27,738 nt of DNA, taken from contig CANCBK010000018.1 in NCBI GenBank assembly GCA_947374315.1, forward strand, positions 1 to 27,738, given 5' to 3'. The stretch comes from Burkholderiaceae bacterium (GTDB lineage: Bacteria; Pseudomonadota; Gammaproteobacteria; Burkholderiales; Burkholderiaceae). Positions 1-10,161 of the stretch are shown in pieces. Both the position numbers and the translations under genes were made by a program. A model generated the notes under the pieces. It ran no database searches, was not told where the DNA came from, and saw nothing but the letters and a program-made list of their open reading frames with translations. Each line of letters opens with the position of its first letter. Position 1 is the first letter of the stretch.

Positions 1-94
1 TGCCATACTGATCTGCAACAGTTTTAAAACCACCCCTGCCAGATAAATAATGCTGAATAACTGCTAGCTTGAGCTCTTTGTTGTATTTGGACAT
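1..94 (-). CDS. IS3-family transposase OrfA, N-terminal 31 codons (partial)
   Basis: The ATG at 94-92 opens a frame of 31 complete codons that runs off the left edge. The product begins MSKYNKELKLAVIQHYLSG and continues with GGFKTVADQYG, the start of the N-terminal helix-turn-helix that IS3-family OrfA proteins use to bind their terminal repeats. In this family OrfA is normally fused to the DDE-type OrfB by programmed -1 frameshifting; neither the slippery site nor OrfB is in view. It sits directly downstream of nuoN in the same orientation. Whether the element is intact cannot be judged here. Confidence 0.8.
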   Translation of the reverse strand, partial: MSKYNKELKLAVIQHYLSGRGGFKTVADQYG

Positions 95-120
95 GAGACT
101 GACCCCTTTGAGTTGGATTT

Positions 121-147
121 GGTGTCCAACTTTTGTGGGTCAGTTCA
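121..147 (-). repeat. Terminal inverted repeat of the IS (outer end at 147)
   Basis: Read on the minus strand this starts TGAACTGACCCACAAAAG and continues with GTTGGACACC. It is the outer tip of the IS. The inner limit is approximate because the partner repeat is outside the window. Confidence 0.55.
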
Positions 148-188
148 TATTCGGAGCCCTTTCATCATCAACCGGCTAATTCAACTAA

Positions 189-1694
189 TTATGAGCCCAA
201 TAAAGTACGGCGCATGGCATCCAGGCAAACTGCCATTAAGCCCGCAGGCAAGATTCCCAATGCCAATACAAAAATGGCGTTAAGACTCAATAGGCCACGA
301 GCAACTCCTGAACCAGAAATCTCATTAGCATGCTCTTCTTTTGGCTCATCAAAGTACATCACCTTCACTACGCGGAGGTAGTAGAAGGCTCCGATCAAGG
401 ATGCGATCACCGCAATGATAGCCAGGAAAGTATGCTCAGCATCAACCAAGGCTTCGAGTACGCCTAACTTAGCGGCAAAGCCTACTGTTGGCGGAATACC
501 TGCCAAAGAGAACATCATCACCAGGCCAATGAAAGCAAACCAAGGGTGACGCTTATTCAAACCCTTGAGGTCATCAATAGTTTCACAATCATGACCTTTG
601 CGTGACAACATCATCAAGAGGCCAAAACTTCCTAATGTGGTTAATACATAAGTGATTGCGTAAAACATGGAGGCGCTAAAAGCATGATCATCAAATACGG
701 ACAACATACCAAGCAATACAAAACCCATCTGCGCGATTGCTGAGTAAGCCAACATGCGCTTGATATTGGTTTGTGCAATCGCAGTTACGTTACCAACGAC
801 CAATGACAGAACTGCTAGCAAGACCAGCATCGGCTGCCAATCCCCTAGGAGCGGCAGTAATGTATTGACTAGTAAGCGGAATAACAAAGCAAAGGCTGCA
901 AGCTTAGGCGCCGCAGCAATCATCAAAGTCACCGCTGTTGGTGCGCCCTGATACACATCAGGAACCCACATATGAAATGGCACAACGCCTAACTTAAAAG
1001 CTAAGCCAGAAACAATAAATACCAACCCGAACGCCATCACCAAATGGTTAACACGTGGATCGGCAACTGTTCTGAAGATTTCAATTAAATCCAATGAGCC
1101 GGTAACGCCATACAACATTGACATGCCGTACAACAAGAAACCAGATGCTAAGGCGCCAAGAATAAAGTACTTAATACCCGCCTCAACACTCCTCTCGCTA
1201 TTGTGACGCATTGCCACCAAAGCATAAGTAGGCAAAGCCATCAATTCAAGACCCAAATAGAGGGTGAGAAGATTTGCACCGGAGATTAATACACATTGAC
1301 CCAATAAGGCAAGTAAAGCTAACACAATGAAGTCCGGACGAAACAGCGCGCGATCAGTCAAATATTGCTTTGAATACACCAAGCTCACCAGTACAGCACC
1401 ACATGAGCAGGCTTTTAGCAAATTAGAAAAAGGGTCGGACTGAAATAAGCCATTCATGGCGACTACGGATACATCGCCAATGCGACCAACAAATGCAAAA
1501 ATCAAATAGGCCAACAAAATGATGGAGAAGAAGTAAACAAAACCAACACCGCGCGGTGTATGGAAAATATCTTGCTCTACTCCAGGAGTGGCTCGTTGGC
1601 GCTCAGGCACATAAACGCTTGCCACCAATAAGAGACAGGTGACTAAGAGTAAAACGAGTTCCGGCAGGACGGCGTATAGGTCGAATGCTTGCAT
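189..1694 (-). CDS. nuoN: NADH-quinone oxidoreductase subunit N (complex I antiporter-like subunit)
   Basis: A 501-residue polytopic membrane protein, slightly longer than the roughly 485 residues of E. coli NuoN. It is the proton-pumping, Mrp-antiporter-like subunit nearest the core membrane module. The charged intramembrane residues of the family are visible: E150 in [14 protein letters not shown]175 in [12 protein letters not shown]234 in [14 protein letters not shown] and K264. It ends in LLGS and a TAA. As the last gene of nuoA-N it starts 10 bases after the nuoM stop. In related Burkholderiaceae I recall a small DUF2818 gene following nuoN; here an IS end comes next instead. The assignment is secure. 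Confidence 0.97.
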   Translation of the reverse strand: MQAFDLYAVLPELVLLLVTCLLLVASVYVPERQRATPGVEQDIFHTPRGVGFVYFFSIILLAYLIFAFVGRIGDVSVVAMNGLFQSDPFSNLLKACSCGAVLVSLVYSKQYLTDRALFRPDFIVLALLALLGQCVLISGANLLTLYLGLELMALPTYALVAMRHNSERSVEAGIKYFILGALASGFLLYGMSMLYGVTGSLDLIEIFRTVADPRVNHLVMAFGLVFIVSGLAFKLGVVPFHMWVPDVYQGAPTAVTLMIAAAPKLAAFALLFRLLVNTLLPLLGDWQPMLVLLAVLSLVVGNVTAIAQTNIKRMLAYSAIAQMGFVLLGMLSVFDDHAFSASMFYAITYVLTTLGSFGLLMMLSRKGHDCETIDDLKGLNKRHPWFAFIGLVMMFSLAGIPPTVGFAAKLGVLEALVDAEHTFLAIIAVIASLIGAFYYLRVVKVMYFDEPKEEHANEISGSGVARGLLSLNAIFVLALGILPAGLMAVCLDAMRRTLLGS

Positions 1695-1704
1695 TAGCTT
1701 TTAC

Positions 1705-3171
1705 TCAGAGTTTGCTGACAGCAACATGCTGCAACAGATTAATCACGGCAGGATGAATAATGTCGGTAAAAGGCTTTGGATACACGCCCATACCAATCAC
1801 ACAGATAGACAAGACTGCCATCATGAAATACTCGCGCGCATTGAGATCTTTTAACTCCTCAACATGCTTATTGGTAACCGCGCCAAAGAACACACGCTTA
1901 ACCATCCATAAGGAGTAAGCAGCGCCTAGAATCAGGGCAGTAGCAGCTAAGATGCCAATGATGAAGTCGTAATCAACGGCAGCCAAAATCACCATGAATT
2001 CACCAACGAAACCAGAGGTTGCAGGCAGGCCACAGTTCGCCATCGCCAGCAATACCGCAAACGCAGTAAAGGCTGGCATCCGGTGCACAACACCTCCGTA
2101 ATCAGCGATTTGGCGGGTATGCATGCGGTCGTACAGCACGCCGATTGAAAGAAACATTGCGCCAGCGACAAAGCCGTGAGAAATCATCTGCACAATTCCG
2201 CCCTCAATACCCAAAGGGCTAAAGAGGAAGAAACCCAGGGTTACAAAACCCATATGCGCTACTGATGAGTAAGCCACTAGCTTCTTCATGTCTTTTTGAA
2301 CCAAAGCAACCACACCAACATAAATCACTGCTACCAAAGACAGGAAGATCACAAATGGCCCAAGGTACTGACTTGCATCTGGAGCAATCGGCAATGAGAA
2401 GCGCAAGAAACCATATGCGCCTAGCTTCAGCATGATGGCTGCCAACACAACAGAGCCTCCTGTTGGCGCCTCAACGTGAACGTCAGGCAACCAAGTATGC
2501 AAAGGCCACATTGGCACCTTCACAGCAAAGGCCATGAAGAAAGCGAAGAACAGGAGGATTTGCTCAACAATATCGAGGCGGGCATTATGCCAAGCCAAGA
2601 TATCAAATGTGTTCGTCACGTTATACAAGTACAGCATCGCAACCAAGGTCAATAAAGAGCCAAGAAGGGTATACAAAAAGAATTTGAATGCTGCGTAGAT
2701 GCGATTATGGCCGCCCCACACACCGATGATGATGTACATCGGAATTAACGTTGCCTCGAAGAATACGTAGAACAACAAAGCATCTAAGGCGGCGAATACA
2801 CCAATCATTAATCCGGAGAGGATTAAGAAACAAGCCATGTATTGGGAGACTTTCTTGTCAATCACTTCCCAAGCAGCAATCACCACAAAAATATTGATGA
2901 ACGCAGTCAAAACAATGAACCAAACTGAAATACCGTCGATGCCTAGGTGATAGTTAATATCGTAGCGAGGAATCCAGCTCAACTTCTCCACAAACTGCAT
3001 TCCAGGATTTGCAATATCAAAATTGATCACCAAAGGCAGTGTTGCAATAAAACCAAGTACGGCGCCAAAGAGGGCTAACCAGCGAACGCCGGCAGTCGGC
3101 CTCTCTGAACCGTAGAACAAAATAATGATGCCGAAAAAAATCGGGATCCAAATGGCGTAAGAAAGAATCAT
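1705..3171 (-). CDS. nuoM: NADH-quinone oxidoreductase subunit M (complex I antiporter-like subunit)
   Basis: A 488-residue multi-spanning inner-membrane protein of the proton-translocating arm. Family landmarks are E139 in FYVFFEATLIPMY, K218 in AVKVPMWPLHTWLPD and K249 in AIMLKLGAYG, corresponding to E144, K234 and K265 of E. coli NuoM. The motif VQMISHGFVAGAMFLSIG of the broken discontinuous helix region is also present. It lies between nuoL (24 bases upstream) and nuoN (10 bases downstream) in one transcription unit. Length is slightly below the E. coli protein (509) but nothing is missing from the core. Confidence 0.98.
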   Translation of the reverse strand: MILSYAIWIPIFFGIIILFYGSERPTAGVRWLALFGAVLGFIATLPLVINFDIANPGMQFVEKLSWIPRYDINYHLGIDGISVWFIVLTAFINIFVVIAAWEVIDKKVSQYMACFLILSGLMIGVFAALDALLFYVFFEATLIPMYIIIGVWGGHNRIYAAFKFFLYTLLGSLLTLVAMLYLYNVTNTFDILAWHNARLDIVEQILLFFAFFMAFAVKVPMWPLHTWLPDVHVEAPTGGSVVLAAIMLKLGAYGFLRFSLPIAPDASQYLGPFVIFLSLVAVIYVGVVALVQKDMKKLVAYSSVAHMGFVTLGFFLFSPLGIEGGIVQMISHGFVAGAMFLSIGVLYDRMHTRQIADYGGVVHRMPAFTAFAVLLAMANCGLPATSGFVGEFMVILAAVDYDFIIGILAATALILGAAYSLWMVKRVFFGAVTNKHVEELKDLNAREYFMMAVLSICVIGMGVYPKPFTDIIHPAVINLLQHVAVSKL

Positions 3172-3195
3172 GATGGCTACTTAAGTAACAAAGGT

Positions 3196-5253
3196 CTAGC
3201 GAACAAAAGGCAGGTAGGCATACAAAACCCAAGCCAACAATACTGCTAAGCCCGCAATCATTGCGAAGGCATAGTGATAAAGGTAGCCGGATTGCAAATG
3301 GCGAATAACCGCGGAAAAGCGCCCTACTGCATGCGCACTACCGTTAACCAGGAAGCCGTCAATGACCTGCTGATCACCGCGATGCCATAAGACACCGCCA
3401 ATCCACAACAAGCCCTTAGCAAAAACAGCTTGATTCAAATCGTCGAGATAGTATTTGTTATCTAGAAGTTTCTTGATTGGTGCAAATGCTTGCGCAACTA
3501 CACCCGGCAACTTGGGTGCCCAGAGATAACCAATCGCAGCCGTCAGAACGCCCAGCACCACCAAAAGCAATACTGGTGAAGTTAATGAGTGCATTGCCAT
3601 GGCAATCGGACCATGGAATTCTTCGGCGAGCTCTTTCATGGCAGGATGCCTGCCGATATCTACAAAGATCGAATCACCGAAATAAGTACCAAACAACAAA
3701 GGGGTAATCGCGTAGTAACCAATGATCACCGATGGGATCGCTAAGAGAACCAATGGCAAGGTAACTACAAATGGCGACTCATGGGGCTTTTGGCCAGGAG
3801 CCAAGCCATGATGCGCATGGTCATCACCCTGCTCTGCGTGATCGTGGTGATCATGAGCGTGCGCATCCGCATGCCCCCAGCGCGCTTTACCGTGGAATAC
3901 ATAGAAATATAAGCGGAAGGAATATAGGGCGGTAACAAAGACGCTTGCCATTACTGCGAAGTAAGCAAAACCAGACCCCGGAATATCACTAGCCGCTACC
4001 GCCTCAATAATAGAATCTTTTGAATAGAAGCCAGAGAAGAATGGAGTGCCAATCAATGCCAGATTGCCTAGCAACATCATGAGGCAAGTAACCGGCATGT
4101 ATTTCCAAAGGCCGCCCATCTTACGCATATCTTGCTCATGATGCATACCCAAAATCACACTACCAGCCGCAAGGAACAGGAGCGCCTTGAAGAATGCGTG
4201 AGTCATTAGGTGAAAGATAGCGACTGGATATGCCGATACACCCAAAGCAACCGTCATGTAACCCAATTGCGACAGCGTTGAATACGCGACCACCCGCTTG
4301 ATATCCGTCTGAACAATGCCCAAGAAGCCCATAAAGAGCGCAGTAATAGAGCCAATCACCAAGATAAAGCTCAAGGCCGTATCAGATAACTCAAACAGAG
4401 GCGACATGCGTGACACCATAAAGATGCCGGCTGTAACCATAGTTGCAGCATGAATCAACGCAGAAATCGGGGTTGGACCCTCCATTGAATCTGGCAGCCA
4501 GACATGCAATGGGAACTGAGCTGATTTACCCATGGCGCCGATAAACAGGCAGATACAAGCAACAGTCACCAAACTCCAGCTAGTACCTGGTAAGGTTTGC
4601 GCCGCCAACGCGGCATTCTGAGAAAAGATCACATCGTAATTCATTGAACCGGTACTGGCTAGCAAAAGACCAATGCCCAGAATGAAGCCAAAGTCACCCA
4701 CACGGTTGACCAAAAAGGCTTTCATATTGGCAAATACAGCTGACTGACGTTCAAAGTAAAAGCCAATCAAGAGATAAGAAACCACACCCACTGCCTCCCA
4801 GCCAAAGAAGAGCTGCAAGAGGTTATTGCTCATTACCAACATCAGCATGGCAAATGTAAAGAGTGAGATATAGGAGAAGAAGCGGTTGTAGCCCTCTTCA
4901 CCCTGCATGTAACCAATGGTGTAAATATGAACCATTAAGGAAACAAAGGTTACTACACACATCATGGTGGCAGTAAGCGGATCAATGAGGAAGCCAATAT
5001 CAAGATTGAGCTCACCAAGTTGCATCCAGCGATAAACGGTGCCGCTGAAATAGAAACCATCCATGACTTGTACGAGCACAAAACAAGACAGGACAAAAGC
5101 AATCATCACGCCAAGGATGGTGACAAACTGACAGGCGCCATTGCCAATGCGATTACCGCCTAGCTTGGTGCCAAAGAATCCAGCGATTGCCGAACCAAAT
5201 AACGGCGCCAGTGGAATTGCGCAGAGAACAGGAAGAGTTAAGGTCAATTGCAT
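3196..5253 (-). CDS. nuoL: NADH-quinone oxidoreductase subunit L (distal complex I antiporter-like subunit)
   Basis: A 685-residue membrane protein, the most distal proton-pumping subunit, whose long C-terminal lateral helix braces NuoM and NuoN. Visible landmarks are E153 in FFGWEAVGVVSYLLIGFY, K243 in GAMGKSAQFPLHVWLPD and the helix-breaking segment around SALIHAATMVTAG (264-276). It is longer than E. coli NuoL (613), partly because of a histidine- and aspartate-rich hydrophilic loop at about residues 461-491 that holds 10 His within 31 residues. Two bases separate it from nuoK. The C-terminus carries the final transmembrane helix (HYAFAMIAGLAVLLAWVLY). Confidence 0.98.
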   Translation of the reverse strand: MQLTLTLPVLCAIPLAPLFGSAIAGFFGTKLGGNRIGNGACQFVTILGVMIAFVLSCFVLVQVMDGFYFSGTVYRWMQLGELNLDIGFLIDPLTATMMCVVTFVSLMVHIYTIGYMQGEEGYNRFFSYISLFTFAMLMLVMSNNLLQLFFGWEAVGVVSYLLIGFYFERQSAVFANMKAFLVNRVGDFGFILGIGLLLASTGSMNYDVIFSQNAALAAQTLPGTSWSLVTVACICLFIGAMGKSAQFPLHVWLPDSMEGPTPISALIHAATMVTAGIFMVSRMSPLFELSDTALSFILVIGSITALFMGFLGIVQTDIKRVVAYSTLSQLGYMTVALGVSAYPVAIFHLMTHAFFKALLFLAAGSVILGMHHEQDMRKMGGLWKYMPVTCLMMLLGNLALIGTPFFSGFYSKDSIIEAVAASDIPGSGFAYFAVMASVFVTALYSFRLYFYVFHGKARWGHADAHAHDHHDHAEQGDDHAHHGLAPGQKPHESPFVVTLPLVLLAIPSVIIGYYAITPLLFGTYFGDSIFVDIGRHPAMKELAEEFHGPIAMAMHSLTSPVLLLVVLGVLTAAIGYLWAPKLPGVVAQAFAPIKKLLDNKYYLDDLNQAVFAKGLLWIGGVLWHRGDQQVIDGFLVNGSAHAVGRFSAVIRHLQSGYLYHYAFAMIAGLAVLLAWVLYAYLPFVR

Positions 5254-5255
5254 GA

Positions 5256-5564
5256 CTAGCCTTTTAGGTGGTCAAGGTCTTCAGCATTAATGGTGTCTAC
5301 CTTACGGAAGAGAACCACCAAAATTGCCAAACCGATTGCCGCCTCAGCAGCAGCCACAGTCAAAATAAAGAATACGAATACTTGACCAGCCATATCGCCC
5401 AAATAGTGAGAGAAGGCCACAAAGTTCATGTTCACCGAAAGAAGCATTAATTCAATTGCCATTAACAGCACGATGATGTTCTTGCGATTCAAGAAAATAC
5501 CAATCACGCTAGTCGCAAACAAAATTGCGCTCAGCACTAAATAGTGAGCCAGGGTAATAGTCAT
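5256..5564 (-). CDS. nuoK: NADH-quinone oxidoreductase subunit K
   Basis: A 102-residue, three-helix membrane subunit homologous to MrpC and mitochondrial ND4L. The two conserved intramembrane glutamates of the proton path are E38 in [13 protein letters not shown] and E74 in [11 protein letters not shown], matching E36 and E72 of E. coli NuoK. Its ATG overlaps the nuoJ stop in an ATGA of four shared bases (5561-5564), which implies translational coupling, and the sequence GGAGAAGAA just before it can act as its ribosome-binding site. Length is standard. Confidence 0.98.
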   Translation of the reverse strand: MTITLAHYLVLSAILFATSVIGIFLNRKNIIVLLMAIELMLLSVNMNFVAFSHYLGDMAGQVFVFFILTVAAAEAAIGLAILVVLFRKVDTINAEDLDHLKG

Positions 5565-6208
5565 TTCTTCTCCCCGCGAGTATCCTGCTTTGCGGCCATA
5601 TCAGAATCCATCCGCACAATTCGCATACGATCCGCTGCCTTGACACTCACTTGTTCGCGAATATTTTGAGATTTGGAATCTTTACGGTTACGCAAGGTCA
5701 GTGCAACAGCAGCGATAATCGCCACCAGTAAAATGACGCCGGCAACCTCAAAAGCATAAACATAATCCACAAAAATCAGCATACCCAAAGCTTGTGTATT
5801 ACTGGTAGAAGCCTCTTCGAGCATTGGTTGCACTGGTGCACTTGTGCCAATAAAGCTGCGAATCAATACGATAGACAGCTCTAATACGATCACCGCACCC
5901 ATCAAGAATGCTACTGGCAGAAACTTCTTGAAGTCACGTCGTAGATGCTCTACATCAAGATCAAGCATCATCACCACGAATAAGAAGAGCACCATCACTG
6001 CCCCAACATAAACGAGGATCAAGGCCAGACTTAGGAACTCAGCCTTCAAAAGCATCCACAAACCAGAGGCACAGAAGAAAGCTAAAACCAAAAATAGTGC
6101 GGCATGCACTGGATTTCGCGCAGTAATCACACGCAAAGCTGAAATCACTAAGAGACCAGCAAAAGCGTAGAAGAAGGCTGCAAAGAGTGTGGAGGTATCG
6201 AATGTCAT
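5561..6208 (-). CDS. nuoJ: NADH-quinone oxidoreductase subunit J
   Basis: A 215-residue membrane subunit (ND6 family) with five expected hydrophobic helices in the first 170 or so residues. It contains the conserved third-helix stretch with [17 protein letters not shown], the pi-bulge region linked to coupling electron transfer to proton pumping. The C-terminal tail of roughly 40 residues is hydrophilic and charged, starting near [14 protein letters not shown]; it is variable in the family. The stop overlaps the nuoK start by four bases. No strong Shine-Dalgarno sequence is visible before the ATG at 6208; the start was chosen because the protein begins directly before the first helix. Confidence 0.97.
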   Translation of the reverse strand: MTFDTSTLFAAFFYAFAGLLVISALRVITARNPVHAALFLVLAFFCASGLWMLLKAEFLSLALILVYVGAVMVLFLFVVMMLDLDVEHLRRDFKKFLPVAFLMGAVIVLELSIVLIRSFIGTSAPVQPMLEEASTSNTQALGMLIFVDYVYAFEVAGVILLVAIIAAVALTLRNRKDSKSQNIREQVSVKAADRMRIVRMDSDMAAKQDTRGEKK

Positions 6209-6229
6209 ATGTCGTTGTGCTCTATTCGA

Positions 6230-6721
6230 TTAACGATAAGGCGCATCAGCTGCGCGGTTAGCGGCAATATCTTTTTCATACTTATCGCCTACTGCCAAAA
6301 GCATTTCTTTGGTGAAGTACAAATCACCACGCTTGTCGCCGAAATACTCAAAGATATTGGTTTCAACAATAGCGTCAACTGGGCAAGCCTCTTCACAGAA
6401 ACCGCAGAAAATACACTTCGTCAAATCAATGTCATAACGGCTGGTGCGGCGGGAACCATCATCGCGCTCAGCGGTTTCAATAGTAATTGCGTATGCAGGG
6501 CAAACAGCCTCACACAACTTACAACCAATGCAACGCTCTTCCCCGTTTTCATAGCGGCGCAAAGCATGCAAACCACGGAAGCGAACAGATAAAGGCGTCT
6601 TCTCTTCTGGGTATTGAATGGTAATTTTTGGCTTAAAGAGATAGCGTCCAGTAATGGACATGCCGACCAAAATATCTTTCAGCATCAAGCTATCGAGGAA
6701 TTGGGAAATTTTCTTAAACAT
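6230..6721 (-). CDS. nuoI: NADH-quinone oxidoreductase subunit I (two [4Fe-4S] clusters)
   Basis: A 163-residue peripheral-arm subunit (TYKY family) carrying clusters N6a and N6b, which pass electrons from NuoG to cluster N2 in NuoB. Two ferredoxin-type motifs are visible: C64-x2-C67-x2-C70-x3-C74 ([12 protein letters not shown]) and C103-x2-C106-x2-C109-x3-C113 ([12 protein letters not shown]). The amphipathic N-terminus ([16 protein letters not shown]) is expected to dock on the membrane arm beside NuoH, whose gene ends 11 bases upstream. Length is normal for alpha- and betaproteobacterial NuoI. Confidence 0.98.
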   Translation of the reverse strand: MFKKISQFLDSLMLKDILVGMSITGRYLFKPKITIQYPEEKTPLSVRFRGLHALRRYENGEERCIGCKLCEAVCPAYAITIETAERDDGSRRTSRYDIDLTKCIFCGFCEEACPVDAIVETNIFEYFGDKRGDLYFTKEMLLAVGDKYEKDIAANRAADAPYR

Positions 6722-6732
6722 GATTGGTCAAC

Positions 6733-7806
6733 TTATTTCCAAATATTCCATGGTGATACAACCCATGCACCAACGACAACGACCCAGAAAACGGAGATGG
6801 GAATAAAAATCTTCCAGCCCAAGCGCATAATTTGGTCATAGCGATAGCGTGGCAATGTGGCACGCAACCAAATAACGCAAGACAAGAGGAAGAATGTTTT
6901 GGCAAATAGCCAAAAGAACCCAGGGATATCGCGCAAGATTGGCAAATCAACAATCGGCAACCAGCCACCCAAGAACATAGTGGATGCCAGGGCAGCGATC
7001 AAGATCATATTGGCGTATTCAGCCAAGAAGAACATCGCAAAGGCCATACCAGAGTACTCAACCATGTGACCCGCGACAATCTCAGATTCACCCTCAACCA
7101 CATCGAATGGATGGCGGTTGGTTTCGGCAACACCAGAGATGAAGTAAATCACAAACATGGGGAGCAATGGCAACCAGTTCCACGAAAGGAAGTTCAAGCC
7201 GATGCTGGCAAAGTAGCCCTGCTCTTGTGAAGCCACAATCGTGCTCAGATTCAGTGAACCCGATGTTAACAATACGGTCACCAATGCAAAGCCCATGGCG
7301 ATCTCATAAGAAATCATTTGCGCCGAGGCACGCATTGCGCCAAGGAATGGATACTTAGAGTTGGATGACCAACCTGCCAAGATCACGCCGTATACACCGA
7401 TAGAGGAAATGGCCATCACATACAGTAAGCCTGCATTGACGTCAGCCAACACCATCTTGGCTTGAAATGGAATCACTGCCCAAGCAGCAAAAGCAGGCAT
7501 GATCACCATTACTGGCGCTATGAAATAAAGCACTTTGCTGGCTTGCGTCGGAGAAATAACCTCCTTCATCAGCAGCTTCAAAGCATCTGCAATCGGCTGC
7601 AATAAACCCAACGGGCCAACCCGATTTGGTCCAAGGCGGATATGCATCCAGCCAATGAGCTTTCTTTCCCAGAGGGTCATATAAGCAACTGCGCCAAACA
7701 TCGGCAATACAATAATCACGATACGCACTAGAGCCCAAACGAGCGGCCACAGTGAACCAAAAATAGCCTCACCTTGAGTCGTAACGAGGTTCAAGAAATT
7801 ATCCAT
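6733..7806 (-). CDS. nuoH: NADH-quinone oxidoreductase subunit H
   Basis: A 357-residue membrane subunit (ND1 family) that forms the quinone-access chamber at the junction of the two arms. Conserved loops are visible: [19 protein letters not shown] at about residues 56-74 and [16 protein letters not shown] at about 227-242, the acidic loop facing the quinone cavity. Around eight hydrophobic helices surround them. It is positioned between nuoG (8 bases upstream) and nuoI. Length and motifs are typical, with no sign of damage. Confidence 0.98.
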   Translation of the reverse strand: MDNFLNLVTTQGEAIFGSLWPLVWALVRIVIIVLPMFGAVAYMTLWERKLIGWMHIRLGPNRVGPLGLLQPIADALKLLMKEVISPTQASKVLYFIAPVMVIMPAFAAWAVIPFQAKMVLADVNAGLLYVMAISSIGVYGVILAGWSSNSKYPFLGAMRASAQMISYEIAMGFALVTVLLTSGSLNLSTIVASQEQGYFASIGLNFLSWNWLPLLPMFVIYFISGVAETNRHPFDVVEGESEIVAGHMVEYSGMAFAMFFLAEYANMILIAALASTMFLGGWLPIVDLPILRDIPGFFWLFAKTFFLLSCVIWLRATLPRYRYDQIMRLGWKIFIPISVFWVVVVGAWVVSPWNIWK

Positions 7807-7814
7807 CTCGTCCC

Positions 7815-10130
7815 CTATGCCTTGCTAACAGTTACTGAACCAAACATCGATCCTAATTTAGCGCTAGCCATTGTGCCCGCAGAAACTCTGACGACACCCT
7901 TAGCCAAATTCGCCTCCAATGTAGCCGGCAAATTCACAGTGCAACCACCTTGAGTTACTCGCACAGCATCGCCTTCTTTTAGACCCAACTCATTAAAGAG
8001 CGCTTGACCTAAGCCAACCTGATTGCCACGTTTAGCATCGCGGGTTAACTGCAGGGCGGATGAGCGACGAACAATTTGATCGCCAGCATAAATACCAACA
8101 TCTGATAGACGCTCTAAACCAGTCAATGGAGCTAAATGAGTATTTGCCAATCCACCTGCTGTCGATTCATTGCTTAAATTAGCGCAGAAATCATCCCCAA
8201 GCGCTTCGCCCAATACCTCTTCGGGCATGTTGTAGAGGAAGCCATCTAAATTTAATAACCCACCAAGCACACGTAAAACTTTCCATGCTGGACGTGAATC
8301 ACCCAAAGGCTTTACGGCCGGCTGAATGGTTTGCGCGCGACCTTCCGCATTTACAAAAGTAGAAACCGTTTCCGTAAAGGTGGAAATCGGTAAAATCACA
8401 TCAGCCACTTCCAAGATATCCGCGCTCTGATAGGCACTCAATGCAATGACGGTACTTGCCTTAGCCAGCGCAGCACGTGCTTGCTCAGGATTTGGCAAGT
8501 CTGCATCTGGCTCGATATTCATTAAAAGTACAGCGCGGCGATCTCCAGATAAAACTGAGTCGATACCAACACCATTAGCATTAACCAAGCTTGCGCCAAC
8601 AGCATTGCCACCAACCGGCAAGAAGCCAAGCGTTGCGCCTGTTTGCTCTGCTATGAACTGCGCCAACACATGTAAATCAGATGCATGCGGATGTGCAATA
8701 GCTGCGGAACCTAAAAATACGGAGGCAGACGCGCCTGAAAGCAAGCTATCTGCAATCTTTTGTGCGGTAGCGGAAACTGGCAAGTTAAATGTACCTACAG
8801 GAGCAGGAACAGATTTTGCCTTAGCAACCGCTAATGCGACTTCACTCAAAGCATTCAACCATGCGCTTGGTGCGGTTGCCATTCCAATATTCGGAATAAG
8901 CCAGTCATCACCACCAGCATCAATACGTAGAACTTGTAAACCACGCTTAGCACTAGCGCGCAAACGCGTAGCGATCAAGGGCTGGTCCTTGCGTAAGAAG
9001 CTGCCAATCACTAGCGCACGATCCAACTCGCTTACTTTGGCAATCGGCATACCTAACCATGGCGCAGATGCGGCGCCCTTCACGTCGGCTTGACGTAAGC
9101 GGGTTTCAATTTGATTGGAGCCTAAACCACGAACTAACTTTTGAAGTAAATACAATTCTTCGGTGCTAGAAATTGGATGAGCTAATGCCGCAACCGCTTC
9201 AGGACCACTCTCCGAAACAATTGTTTTTAGTGAGCGAGCCACATAATCCATCGCGGATTCCCAGTCGGTCTCCAACCACTTACCACCCTGCTTGACCATT
9301 GGCACAGTTACACGGTCAGCACTATTTAAGCCTTCAGACGCAAAGCGATCGCGGTCGGTAATCCAGCACTCATTAATTGCCTCATTCTCTAAGGTAACAA
9401 CACGCATTACCTTATTGGCCTTGGTTTGAACGGTAACATTTGTGCCAAGACTATCGTGTGGACTCACTGAACGCTTGCGACCTAATTCCCAGGTACGCGC
9501 AGCGTAGCGGAATGGCTTGCTAGTCAATGCGCCGACAGGACAAAGCTCGATCATGTTTCCAGATAGCTCTGAATCAATTGTTTGGCCGGCAAAAGTAGTG
9601 ATTTCAGAATGCTCACCACGATTAACCATGCCCAACTCCATTACGCCGGCAACCTCTTGGCCGAAGCGAACGCAACGGGTGCAGTGAATACAGCGAGTCA
9701 TCTCCTCCATGGAGATTAATGGACCTACATTCTTATGAAAAACAACGCGCTTCTCTTCTTCGTAGCGTGAATTCGATTTACCATAACCCACAGCTAAATC
9801 TTGTAACTGGCACTCACCACCTTGATCGCAAATTGGACAATCCAAAGGGTGGTTAATGAGGAGAAATTCCATCACTGAGCGCTGAGCATCAACCGCCTTG
9901 GCGGAATGCGTAAACACTTTCATGCCCTGGGTCACTGGTGTGGCACAAGCTGGCAATGGTTTTGGCGCCTTCTCTACTTCCACCAAACACATACGGCAGT
10001 TAGCGGCGATAGATAATTTCTTGTGGTAGCAGAAATGGGGGATATAAGTGCCGAGCTTGTTCGCGGCGTGCATCACCATCGAACCTTGCGGAACTTCTAC
10101 TGCCTTACCATCTAATTCGATTTCAACCAT
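7815..10130 (-). CDS. nuoG: NADH-quinone oxidoreductase subunit G (iron-sulfur, molybdopterin-oxidoreductase-like)
   Basis: The 75-kDa-type peripheral subunit, 771 residues from the chosen ATG at 10130 (MVEIELDG). Cluster ligands are complete: [2Fe-2S] N1b at C34, C45, C48, C62; [4Fe-4S] N5 at H94, C98, C101, C107; [4Fe-4S] N4 at C147, C150, C153, C197. The extra N7 cysteine set of E. coli NuoG is absent, as in the mitochondrial-type protein. The remainder is the catalytically inactive molybdopterin-oxidoreductase fold. The start is uncertain: the frame also offers GTG at 10136 (GGGA nine bases before it) and TTG at 10157, only four bases past nuoF. ATG 10130 fits remembered betaproteobacterial homologues best. 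Confidence 0.95.
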   Translation of the reverse strand: MVEIELDGKAVEVPQGSMVMHAANKLGTYIPHFCYHKKLSIAANCRMCLVEVEKAPKPLPACATPVTQGMKVFTHSAKAVDAQRSVMEFLLINHPLDCPICDQGGECQLQDLAVGYGKSNSRYEEEKRVVFHKNVGPLISMEEMTRCIHCTRCVRFGQEVAGVMELGMVNRGEHSEITTFAGQTIDSELSGNMIELCPVGALTSKPFRYAARTWELGRKRSVSPHDSLGTNVTVQTKANKVMRVVTLENEAINECWITDRDRFASEGLNSADRVTVPMVKQGGKWLETDWESAMDYVARSLKTIVSESGPEAVAALAHPISSTEELYLLQKLVRGLGSNQIETRLRQADVKGAASAPWLGMPIAKVSELDRALVIGSFLRKDQPLIATRLRASAKRGLQVLRIDAGGDDWLIPNIGMATAPSAWLNALSEVALAVAKAKSVPAPVGTFNLPVSATAQKIADSLLSGASASVFLGSAAIAHPHASDLHVLAQFIAEQTGATLGFLPVGGNAVGASLVNANGVGIDSVLSGDRRAVLLMNIEPDADLPNPEQARAALAKASTVIALSAYQSADILEVADVILPISTFTETVSTFVNAEGRAQTIQPAVKPLGDSRPAWKVLRVLGGLLNLDGFLYNMPEEVLGEALGDDFCANLSNESTAGGLANTHLAPLTGLERLSDVGIYAGDQIVRRSSALQLTRDAKRGNQVGLGQALFNELGLKEGDAVRVTQGGCTVNLPATLEANLAKGVVRVSAGTMASAKLGSMFGSVTVSKA

Positions 10131-10161
10131 GCTCACTTTAAGATGTCCCGTGCTCAATGTC

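Larger units (their letters stand above)
1..147 (-). mobile_element. IS3-family insertion sequence, left (5') end only, cut by window edge
   Basis: On the minus strand the element begins at 147 with TGAACTGACCC, the TG start expected of IS3-family terminal inverted repeats, and continues through a 5' leader into a transposase OrfA start at 94. Only this end is inside the window, so the second inverted repeat, the 3-base target duplication and the catalytic OrfB cannot be seen. The element is oriented like the nuo operon and its end lies 41 bases past the nuoN stop codon, so read-through from nuoN would enter the transposase. The family call rests on the OrfA N-terminus and the terminal sequence; the IS150-like subgroup is a guess. 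Confidence 0.75.

Noticed and set aside
8446..9093. 215-codon plus-strand open frame inside nuoG
   Set aside because: Wholly antisense to a well-recognised nuoG; Ala/Ser/Pro-rich product typical of a shadow frame, with no family resemblance.
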